From assembly GCA_027922465.2 (NCBI GenBank), contig BQMF02000044.1, forward strand, positions 1,178,001-1,242,000: DNA of 64,000 bases. Direction: 5' to 3'. Origin of the DNA: Turritopsis dohrnii (lineage: Eukaryota > Cnidaria > Hydrozoa > Anthoathecata > Oceaniidae). The notes beneath the pieces are model-generated. The model had not been told where the DNA came from and searched no databases. It saw only the letters and a list, made by a program, of their open reading frames with translations. Position numbers and translations under genes: made by a program. The first letter of the stretch is position 1, and the number at the start of each line of letters is the position of its first letter. Positions 44,313 through 53,189 of this stretch are shown piece after piece.

Positions 44313-47167
44313 TCAGAACCTAGTGTACTTCGCTTTATGTTCAATTATTTCCCTTTTCGTTTCATTCGAGACAGGGGCCATTATTCTCTTCTTTGCAGCT
44401 GGTTTCGTTTTTCCTGACTCTGCTCGTCTGTAAACTAATCGAAAACCTTTTTGTAAATAGTTGTAATTTTTCGGTTCGTATACAGTTCGAACAACTCGTT
44501 TCTTCGTGGCCTTTCTCCATGCAATCTTAAATCGCTGTTCACCAATCCGCTCTTTGTCATTGTTAATAACAGCTTGCTTTCTGTTCACATTGCTGTTGTT
44601 GTCCAAAGCTGCAAGGTATGCCCCGATTTGCATGTGTTCAAACTGAAAATGATATTGTTTTGGCAAATATTTTAGCAAAAGGCTGTTGAAAATTTCTACG
44701 CTGGTCGTGTTGACAACATTGGTTAGATACTTCACGTCGTTTTTTAGGCGTTTGTTAAGGACGATTGACTTAAGTACTTTGTGTGCTTCGGAATCTTCTT
44801 TTAGCCATTGAGTCTCTCGAGCCTCTTCTGCGGAAATCTTATCGTGGGCACACCTCTTGAATGTCACTGCACCTGGCCATTTGTGTTTGTTCACGACGTG
44901 GTATATTATAGATTTTATCTTTTCATAAATTAAGTCCGCATTGTTGTTCGATGTTGTTACGCTCCACCACACATGGTTGATGATAGATGGGATCCATTCC
45001 ACAAGTTCACGAGTACTGTTGTTCTTTTTGGCTCCTTTGTGAAGTTTTTTGGACATCCCCTTGATAACGTGCCATGGGTCGAACTGATGTGAAATTCCTT
45101 TGAAGAATAGTTTAAAAAATAATATAATAGTTTGATACACAACAAGAACAAGAACAAGAATTTGATGTCATGGCGTTGTTTCGACTGGGATCATAATTAC
45201 CTTTAAATCGAGGATCAGTTCGCATAAGCTTTTGTATTTGCACATGTCTGTCTGTTGAAATAGTATTAATTGTGACAGCTTCATCCTTCAAATTCATAAC
45301 TGCTTTAACAAAGCCAGCCTTCTCCATGGCGTTCGAGTTAGCAACTTCTGTCACCGGAATAACAACCGTATCAACAACCTCTCCTGTACTGGCATCCATC
45401 AGAGTGTACGTGCAGTACTTCGCACTGTGCCCCGGGCTGTCACAGCGTCCGTCACCGATCAACACAACAATATCCTTCATTTTCAACATACGCAACATCC
45501 TCTTCCTTTCCTTTCGCCACATTTTTCTGATCACTGGAGCTATGAAATCTCTTCTTATTCGACAAAATGTTGAATCAGTAAAAAACTTTATATTAATTAA
45601 TGAGGCAAAGCGCTCAAACTTTGCAAACGGTATACCGGAGAAAACAATACCAGACGATACAAATAGGTTACCAAGACCTTTTACAGATTCAACTTCCGGC
45701 TGAGAACGCCATTGAACATCGCAGTTGTTAAGACAGTTCAGTTTCAAATGCAGCTGGCTTCCTTCATTCTTTACATCTTCTATAAGTGTCTGGTCAAGAC
45801 CATTACCACATTTCGGGCAGAACTTCAGTAACTTGTAAATCTTGCTTTCGTAAACCATCAGCACTCTATCTTTCATCAGACTTGTTTTAAATGATTCTAC
45901 CTCTTCATACTCATCTGAACTCAGTTCATGTTCATTTGGTACATAATCTGCATCATTTGCCACATCACAAGTGCTAGTGACGCTATCATTTAAAATATCT
46001 ATCACACTCACTTCATTCGCTAACTCTGATTCCTTATTTACACAATAATTTAATTCAATATTTACAAAAGGACTATTTACAATAAATTTATGTTCGTTTC
46101 CTGTTCCACATTCTCGCCTATCTGTGTCAATCTCGTTTTCAATTTCTTGCTCGTCGTCTTCTACCTCCTCCTCTTCTTGTTGTTCTTCGCCTTCTTCTTC
46201 CACATAAAATTCCTGTTCCTGTTCTTCTTCTCCAGATTCATCGATTTCCTCAACCTCAGAAAGATCTTCATCTTCTTCTTTGTCACTCCATTCGCTATCA
46301 TCATGCAACTCATTTTGAGAACTGCTCACAATGGTATTTACATCAACCATGGAGTATCTATTGGAAGTAGAGAATCTAAAATTTGATACAATGATTAAAA
46401 AAATCGCTTGAGTTAAAAAGGTCTGGAATCGAGTACGGAACATGGTGTTGTTTGATCCTTTCTCCTAATGAAGTACACAAATTATATTTTACCTTTGTTT
46501 TGTCGGAGTAGGGAATTGGATCGATAAATTTGATGAATAATGATTTTTTCGACGTGTTTGTTGAGTTTTGTTTCTCATTATCCGTTGCCGAAGGGTAGCA
46601 GTTGAAGTTGTGGCCTCTTTAGTGTACGTGGGGTCAGTTTGTAGTGTCCGAATCAGTTTGTGTAGAAACTTCTGAAGTTGTTAAAATTCCGAAATCAATT
46701 TCAGGTATATCTTCCGATACATCCTCTGTCAACAATTCCTCAAGTAACTATCGAAAAAGAATTTCACTAGTACGTAAATAGATAAGTAAATAAATAAGTA
46801 AATATAAATTTTGTTACCAGGTTACCTGGTTATGATTTTTCTGCTCGTTTCGTTTTACTGAAAGCGATCTAATATTTGGTGTCTTCTTGTGACAAAAAAC
46901 TGTTGGTATAGCATCTTGTTTCAACAACTTCTTTATTCGTGACGACTGAGGCATTAATTTTGCTTTTAAGAGTGACGATTCTTCGAAACAGTCATCTGTA
47001 AAGTGGTCGGAACAAAGAAAGCATGCTTTAGGCAAGTTGTCTCTGCCAATAGCATGAATCCATGCTTCACGTATTCTTTTTCTTCCTTCGCCTGGGAGGC
47101 GATGGAACGATTTGTCCTTGTTTTTATCGGTATGATTGCTACAACCGTATGCTGCACACTGCGGCAT
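44313..47167 (-). pseudogene. THAP-domain DDE-type transposase (Kolobok-like)
   Basis: Exons on the minus strand: 47167 to about 46821, 46747-46493, 46375-45201, 45097-44313. The N-terminal THAP domain has C4, C9, W36, C52, H55 and the AIPTVF box (86-91), so it should bind transposon ends through zinc. Exon 2 (LLEELLTED, STQTDSD, then QTDPTYTKEAT) needs a one-base shift near 46635. Exon 3 starts with a long Glu/Asp run, then CPKCGNGL, a cysteine pair NCLNNC, and IGDGRCDSPGHSAKYCTYTLMD (first Asp) and STDRHVQIQKLM (second Asp). Exon 4 starts GISHQFDPWHVIKGMSKKL and runs to a basic C-terminus ending KYTRF. The GDGRCDSPG, TDRH, HQFDxWH order is one I associate with Kolobok-type transposases; the third acidic residue is not assigned. 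Phases across introns 2 and 3 match. One frameshift suggests a recently disabled copy. Confidence 0.75.
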
Positions 47168-47400
47168 ACTAACTAAACTCCTGTAATGCTTACGCTAAAT
47201 GTGAAATCTTCTCTCTTCACAAACTTGGAAACTGATTTTTTTTTTAAAAAAAAAAAACGTGGATGATACTAGTCTATTATTAATTTCTTTTCATAAATTT
47301 CTATAACTTCTGATTGTAGCTAATTATTTTTCAAAAATGTAAAAAGAGAAAACGTTTAAAGAAGCTTCGATATTTCTTTCGTAATCTTTTTTATGTTTGA

Positions 47401-48117
47401 AGGCCCTGTTAACTATTAACTGTTAACTGTAAACTATTCGCTAAACTATTCCTAAAATAGAAACAGAAAATTATTCTAATAATTTAGTTTATGTTCAAAT
47501 ACACTGATAAACTAATCAATAAACTAATACGATAAATTATAAATAAGTGTAAGGTTCATTCATTCATCATGGAACAAGCAGTTGAAGAAGTTTTAGTTTG
47601 TTCAATTATTGCTTCTTCATGTGTGGTATATAGCGAATCTTTTGAATTCCGGAAAACGAAACAGAAAATGTTGAGTGAAAGATTATTTTAGAGAACGTGA
47701 CCATGGAGCATTTGACTTTTCAAGAATTGAAATTAAACGATCTATATCTATGTTCACCTTTTTTTAAAGTTTCAATAAATTTACCCTTAGCGTTAACAGG
47801 CGCATTTTTCTTCATGTACAATTGTTACTTCATGTACTTATTGTTACGAATTTGTCCTAAACCGTTGCATTTACCTTTGTGCAACACGTGTTCGATTATT
47901 TAAATGTCGGTATTCTTTGAACTTTGCTAAACTATTCGGAATAAAATCAAAATGATTTGATTTTATTCGAAGCTAAATTAAACTATTTTTTTGCTTCTTT
48001 TAATAATTTTTGAATAGTTTACGATACAATACACAATAAATTATTTCGTAAATTATTCTATTTTAAGTAACTTTATGGAATAGTTTAGCGATTAATTTAT
48101 CGTCTAACAGGGCCTTG
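47401..48117. mobile_element. 717-bp TIR element, AGGCCCTGTTA ends
   Basis: AGGCCCTGTTA at the left and TAACAGGGCCT-type sequence at the right are inverted, and AAACTATTC/GAATAGTTT strings are repeated inside in both orientations. I could not define a target duplication with confidence. The frame at 47697-47903 is hydrophobic and unrecognised. It lies within the Kolobok-like element between transposase promoter region and right TIR. Confidence 0.65.
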
Positions 48118-48685
48118 AGAATTTTTCATTATGACTCAAAACAACGGTATACCTGACGTCACGACCACATTTTAATAAAAGGAGATCTGGGATCAACTAT
48201 TAATATTTGTGCCGAAGTGAAGCTCTCGAAGGAGAGCAGAATTAACATGATGATGAAGTTAAAAATACGAATTCTATTTTATCGTTAAATATTCGGTAAA
48301 TGAAAAGGCAAGCATTGGTTTTAGTGATTTGATACTATCAAAATATTTCATTTTCAATTTTCATGTTGGGATCCCTTTAATTAATTGTATTGAGGGGAAT
48401 CTAGATTTTATGTCACAGTTTTTATATACAGCGTTTACACTGGAGCGGATTGTTACGGAATCATGAGTCACGTTTCTAAGAATAGAAACTGTTACGGATT
48501 AGAAGTCCGTCATTGTTACGATAAAAATGAAAATAAATAAATAAATAAATAAAAAATAATAATGAAAAAAAAAATGAAAATAAAAACGAAAAAGTTTCCG
48601 CTACAGTTTTTCCCTCGTTTTCTTTTTCAACTGTTGAAGGATTGAATGAAATGTTTCAACGTCAGGTGCGCATGATTAGTGTGTT

Positions 48686-48693
48686 TATAAAAG
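48686..48693 (+). promoter_or_regulatory. Possible TATA box of orphan gene copy 5
   Basis: TATAAAAG lies 72 bases before the ATG at 48758, in a position comparable to that of copy 3. Confidence 0.4.
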
Positions 48694-48757
48694 TGTTCTA
48701 AACATATTTTATTTCGCGAACTGGCAATGAGAAAAAGTGTACTGGTGTGAAGTGAAG

Positions 48758-49057
48758 ATGTCTGTCTTCACCAAAGAAACGACACAGGACGAAGTCGGAT
48801 TATCTTACAAAGAACATAGAGAGAAATTTGCTTATTGTATCAGAAGCTTTGACATTCCACGAAGTATGATGAAACAGATCGTTTTTAACAGGGAAGGTGA
48901 TGGTGGCATCGAACACTACATCGTCAATCGTGACGTAAATATGACAGAAAGATGCTTTATACGAGAGAACAGATATGAAGGAGTGGTGTATTACGCACTC
49001 CCCACAGATTTGAAAACCAACATGCAAAACATTGAACGATTGTATCTTCTTCTTTAA
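48758..49057 (+). CDS. ~90-aa orphan family protein, copy 5 (intact)
   Basis: A single-exon frame of 99 codons, starting MSVFTKETTQDEVGLSYKE; an in-frame ATG further up (48737) lacks family support. The core YCIRSFDIPRSMMKQIVF, NREGDGGIEHYIVNRDV, TERCFIREN, YEGVVYYALPTDLKT is closest to copy 3. The C-terminal tail (MQNIERLYLLL) differs from all other copies. It is the only intact copy outside the duplicated blocks and lies about 380 bases right of the Kolobok-like element. No domain is recognised. The minus-strand frame over it (49174-48800) is a shadow. Confidence 0.75.
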   Translation: MSVFTKETTQDEVGLSYKEHREKFAYCIRSFDIPRSMMKQIVFNREGDGGIEHYIVNRDVNMTERCFIRENRYEGVVYYALPTDLKTNMQNIERLYLLL

Positions 49058-49261
49058 TTTATTAAAACGTTTGAACAACTTTGTTACGTAAAGGAGAAAC
49101 AGTGTATCAGTTACTTTATCTGCTGTTTTGACGAAACCCATGGTCCTCGCTTTGCGCCACTCAAAGAATACCAACAGAAATAAGAAGGGGGTGGAATATT
49201 GATAAATACATCGAGATCACAACGGTGTATGGAATAACGAATTATAGAACCTAACTAAAAC

Positions 49262-49557
49262 AAGAGGCCATTAGGCCTTAAGGTCAGCGAAAAAAAAAAA
49301 CCACAGAAATAAAAGGCAATTGCAATTTACATGCATAGTATGCATCGTTTCCACTACGAACACGTAAGCTATGTTCATTGGCAACCGTAGCTCTGATGAA
49401 ATGCTGTTGCATCGCAACATCTTCAACAAAGTAAAGAGCTTCTCCAGCGTCTTTCTCTTTGTATGCCTTGGTCGTTTTGTCAAAGGGAAGGATACAACTT
49501 CACCTTTGCACTTAATTTTTCTTCCTCAATCAAAGCTAAAATAGTCGCCATATTCAT
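49262..49557 (-). pseudogene. Unrecognised coding remnant beside a Helentron-like 3' end
   Basis: On the minus strand a frame starts MNMATILALIEEEKLSAK (ATG at 49557-49555), then after a one-base change reads ILPFDKTTKAYKEKDAGEAL, YFVEDVAMQQHFIRAT, VANEHSLRVRSGNDAYYAC. Codon-like composition and about 60 continuous residues suggest a real, broken gene; I do not recognise it. It runs directly into GCTGACCTTAAGGCC, TAATGGCCTCTTG (49290-49262), the 3' end of the Helentron-like family, so it may be a captured host exon. A matching 5' end was not found in the window. Confidence 0.4.
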
Positions 49558-49814
49558 GCTGCACTACGCTCACTACACTCGTAAAGTAACTTATTATCAT
49601 TGAAAACATTTTCTTTGACACTTCAGAAACATGTGCTTCAAATGGTCAGAATCCTTTGATGAAAAGTTTCGTTTCCAAAATAAAGTTAGTTCATGGTTTA
49701 ATTTTAGAAAAATGTGAGTTCAAATTTTTGAGCTGGTTTTGAGGATGTTTCCAGTTGAGTTTCTAGTTCCAATAGTTATTCAAAACTATAACATTAAAAA
49801 ATATAAATAACTAA

Positions 49815-49870
49815 AGCGGGATTTCCACTTTCAACTTTTTCAATTCAATACGCGTAGCGGAAATCCTGCT
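49815..49870. mobile_element. 56-bp MITE remnant with TAA duplication
   Basis: AGCGGGATTTCC and GGAAATCCTGCT are inverted, with TAA on both sides (49812-49814, 49871-49873). A 3-bp TWA target is typical of Harbinger-type MITEs. Confidence 0.6.
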
Positions 49871-49874
49871 TAAA

Positions 49875-50320
49875 CCTATGTTCACTAGAATTGTGATCTC
49901 TTTTTATAGCAGATTTATTAATTATTTATGTCAGCAAATACAAGTTATTGCTTTACTTGTTATTGCTTTACTAGAGTTGTTTACTGAACAAAAAATATAA
50001 AATATAAATAACTTAAAGGAGAATTAACCCCACCAAAATATTTTTGCTAAAATCTTTCCTTTTTCATCTATGAATCAAAATACAATAATGAAAATTTCCA
50101 AAAACTTCTCAATAGCTCTATTTTAAGGTTTTAAAAATGTCACGTGATCTTTCTCGTGACGTCACAACCTCCCAACTGTTAAGCAAAGTTTGAGCGTTAT
50201 TCTTGTATTTACTTTTCTCGAAAAAAACTTTCAATACGATCATTCTGAATTATAAATGCAAAACTCAGAATGTCTCTTCTAGCTCTTTTTTCTCTCTTGC
50301 TTTTTGATATTTTTTCTCTT
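49875..50320. other. Spacer with a direct repeat shared with 51765-51870
   Basis: No gene is supported. TTCACTAGAATTGTGATC, TTTATTAATTATTTAT and TCAGCAAATACAAG recur in the same order at about 51765-51850, so the roughly 1.9 kb between is flanked by direct repeats of about 100 bases. Confidence 0.55.
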
Positions 50321-50326
50321 TTGAAC

Positions 50327-50416
50327 TAGCCAGGAGACCCATCTACTCTTAGCCTGCTTACTCAACGAGCTGCAGACTTCTCGATTTTGAGAGAATGTGG
50401 CTGGGTCTCCTGGCTA
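50327..50416. mobile_element. 90-bp MITE with exact 9-bp TSD
   Basis: TAGCCAGGAGACCCA and its complement TGGGTCTCCTGGCTA bound the element; CTTTTGAAC is duplicated exactly on both sides (50318-50326, 50417-50425). A 9-bp duplication suggests mobilisation by a Mutator-type transposase. Confidence 0.85.
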
Positions 50417-50612
50417 CTTTTGAACAAAAACACAGATATCGACAGACATTTCATGTATGGCTAACTTTTCAGTTTCCCACTGATCTCCGACGATGGTGTT
50501 GTATTGACTTCTCCTGTTTTAACGCAACTACTTTTTAAAAGCTCCGAGATGGAGAAACAGCGCAGATTAAACGAACTTCATCTTTGAAAAGAAATATTCA
50601 GAAGGAACATTA

Positions 50613-50773
50613 AGGCGAATATCCACTTCGGATAATTGTCCGCGGACCGGACCGGATCAGTTCGCTAAACAATAGACCACGTGAAAATATTACGTAATAT
50701 TTGCATGTGGTCTATTGTTTTGCGAACCGATCCGATCGGTCCGCGGATGATTATCCGAAGTGGATATTCGCCT
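50613..50773. mobile_element. 161-bp MITE with TTA duplication
   Basis: Near-perfect arms of about 70 bases (AGGCGAATATCCACTTCGG, TCCGCGGACCGG and complements) are separated by an ACGTAATATT centre. TTA is duplicated (50610-50612, 50774-50776), as in Harbinger-type elements. The whole element is almost a hairpin. Confidence 0.85.
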
Positions 50774-51235
50774 TTATACGCATGTTTACACTACCTGTTT
50801 ATTTTCATGTTTCATGAAATATACATGAGTACTTTTATCGACCTGGTTGTTACTTTATAGTTAACTTTTTCTGGATCGAGAAACTTAAAATACGAAATCT
50901 TTTTCCCTTCTTCTTTGGTTCTGCGTTGCTTATTGTTGCATCCAAAAGCTTGGCAATAAGCCATTGTAGATAACAATTAAATCAAAGAAATCAGACACAC
51001 GCATGAAACAACATGAAGCAACGAAAAAAAGAGTTAACAGTTGGAGTGAATACATGTCTCTGTTTGGCTTTCGAAAAGAGTAGTCAGGTTGTGACGTCAC
51101 ATTTAACCAAACTTGAAAACTTTCAAAACCTTGTAACTTCTTCAATATTCATCCAAACGAGCTCAAATTTTCACAAGATGTTTTATTTAATCAATATTTT
51201 TGATTTTCATTGTTTATTTAAAAAGTGTTTTTTGC

Positions 51236-51740
51236 AGGAAGAAATTTTGGCAGGAAGAAATTTTGGCGGGAAGAAATTTTGGCGGGTTTGGCGGATTGAT
51301 TTGGACCAAATTTCGAAAGTTCTTCAATTTTCACAAAAATTTGCACGGATCACATTTGAAAGGTGCTGATTTCGAATTTAACAATGATTTCGGTCAGATT
51401 TGACTAAAATTGCACAATTGGGGGGAAATTTAGTCCAAATTTCGAAAGTTCTTCAATTTTCGTGAACTTTTGCACAGAGCACAATTGAAAAAAGCTGATT
51501 TCGAAATTGACAATTATTTCGCCAGGTTTTACTAAAATTGGGTAATTTAGGCCAAATCTGGACCAAATTTCGAAAGTTCCTCAATTTTCATAAAACTTTG
51601 CCCGGAACACATTTGAAAGGTGCTGCTTTCGAATTTGACAATGATTTTGATCAGATTGACTAAAATTGCACAATTTGGGTCAAATTTGGTCCAAATTTCG
51701 AAAGTTCTTCAATTTTCATTAAATTGGCGGGTGAGCTAAA
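51236..51740. repeat. Tandem repeats: 16-bp and about 125-bp units
   Basis: Three to four units of GGAAGAAATTTTGGC (51237-51290) lead into about three and a half units of roughly 125 bases that begin TTTGGACCAAATTTCGAAAG and contain TTCTTCAATTTTC, CACATTTGAAAG, GCTG(A/C)TTTCGAA and GACTAAAATTG. Open frames here are repeat by-products. Confidence 0.8.
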
Positions 51741-52112
51741 ATTTCTTCCCTTCAGGTAAGTAAACGTATGTTTACTAGAACTGTGATCTTTACTAGAACT
51801 GTGATTATAGTAGACTTATTAATTATTTATATCAGCAAATGCAAGCTGTTGTTTTACTGGTAATTTTATTCACTGAACCAATTGCAAAAGAAAACTTCTT
51901 ATTTCGTCAGAACTAGGACTTGTTTAGAAAAACAGTGATCAAGTCTTTTAGGTTAGTAAGCATGAAAATATTGTAGAAAATATTTTGGAACTCCTAGAAA
52001 CAAAGCCTTTGCAAAATGCGCTTACCGTATTCTCTCAAACTAGCGCTAGTTAAGTCAACTTGATTTATATGAAAAAGTAAGTTCGAGTTAGTAACTCGAA
52101 GTCAAGATTAGA

Positions 52113-52205
52113 CTTTTTATATATTTCCCCATAGGGCGAAATATATGTTAAAACCGGCATTTTCCTTCTTCATCATCATCTTCTCCGTTCACTTTTATAG
52201 CCAGG
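52113..52205 (-). promoter_or_regulatory. Second copy of the TATA and hairpin module
   Basis: The minus strand reads CTATAAAAGTGAACGGAGAAG, then GGAAAATGCCGGTTTTAACA, then ATATATTTCGCCC and GGGGAAATATATAA. Order and spacing are the same as at 12490-12585, with an acidic/basic AAG- and GAT-rich spacer of similar length. Confidence 0.45.
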
Positions 52206-53188
52206 CATTGGAACTTTGAATAATCCAGGCTAGCTAGCGCGTTTAATCTGATAACGAGGCAGTCCTCTCTCTCTCCTGTTGAAGTTTGGCGTGCAACAGT
52301 GAGATTGGATAGCTGACAGAAATCCAAATCAATCAGAGGACTTAACTTTTTATTGTTAGTCTTCCCAATACTATTATTATTCCTTTAATATTATTATTTT
52401 ATATTTGTGTTCTAGTGTGTTGTTTAAGACACTTGCCACTTGTTAGATTGGTGTTAAAATTTGGACAGAAAAGTTATTTTCGAAATCAGAATAAACATTT
52501 CTGTTCAAAAAATATGTGCACACCCATTATTGATTATTTGATAAAAATGACCATTGTAAATCCCAAATGAAAAAAACAACAGATTTCGGTACTGAAAATA
52601 GACTACACGTCCATAACCAAATCACTAAAAAACTGAAAGTAGAAGTTTCGTGTTCCGGTTTGATTTGATTTAGGCCGATGGAAATTTTATATTAGTTTAC
52701 GTCACCCGCCTGCATCACTTTAAGTGCCCGCGTAAAAAAGTTCATTATTTTACAAGATTTCATTATTTCAATACAAAATGACAATTTAACAAGAATAATA
52801 CATCATCCACTTCATTTGCTTGCCCACCACCCACCACCGTATCCCGGTTCAAAATGTCCAAGTAGTTGCTCTTCCATGTGCGTCTAATGACTTCCCCAGA
52901 GTGTTCCGTATAATAAATGTAGCGAAATTTCGACATTCGATTACGTAATCGAAGTAAACATTAATTTTTGCAGCGTTTTGGAATAATAGAGTTATGGTTT
53001 CGATTTCTATCAGATACATGCTGAAAAGGCCAACTTTGCGGAATACCTAATTTGTTAATAATGCAAAATGGCGTATTTGATGTGTTCTCCCGCTTTTTAT
53101 GGCACTAGAACAAAATTAATGAATAATGAATAATTAAAGCATGCCTTATAACATTTTCAGCAGTTAAGTGACGCTAAACTAAGTAAAA
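52206..53188. other. Spacer before the Helitron
   Basis: No gene is supported. It contains the second copy of the 11250-11465 dispersed repeat (about 52470-52670) and AT-rich DNA. Confidence 0.5.
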
Positions 53189-53189
53189 T

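Larger units (their letters stand above)
43138..48375. mobile_element. Kolobok-like DNA transposon with two convergent genes
   Basis: Terminal inverted repeats AGGGATCCCAACATGAAA (43138-43155 and the complement ending 48375). The right flank is TTAA (48376-48379) and the left flank GTAA (43134-43137), a TTAA duplication with one change. A second perfect 16-bp inverted repeat, TGACGTCAGGTATACC, lies further in (43353-43368, 48146-48161), and all genes lie inside it. Contents: P2X7-type domain gene (+, 43511-44251), THAP/DDE transposase (-, 47167-44313), and a 717-bp TIR element (47401-48117) between the transposase start and the right end. A THAP transposase with a TTAA target fits the Kolobok superfamily; the name is inference. 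Confidence 0.75.

Noticed and set aside
45272..46386. Plus-strand frames of 98-143 codons
   Set aside because: Antisense to the transposase exon; the phenylalanine/leucine-rich one mirrors the acidic Glu/Asp run.
48800..49174. 124-codon minus-strand frame over orphan gene copy 5
   Set aside because: Antisense shadow; the same shadow exists over copies 1 and 4 because the coding strand is conserved.
51013..51403. Overlapping plus-strand frames of 67 and 118 codons
   Set aside because: They run through short tandem repeats (GGAAGAAATTTTGGC units) and have no domain.
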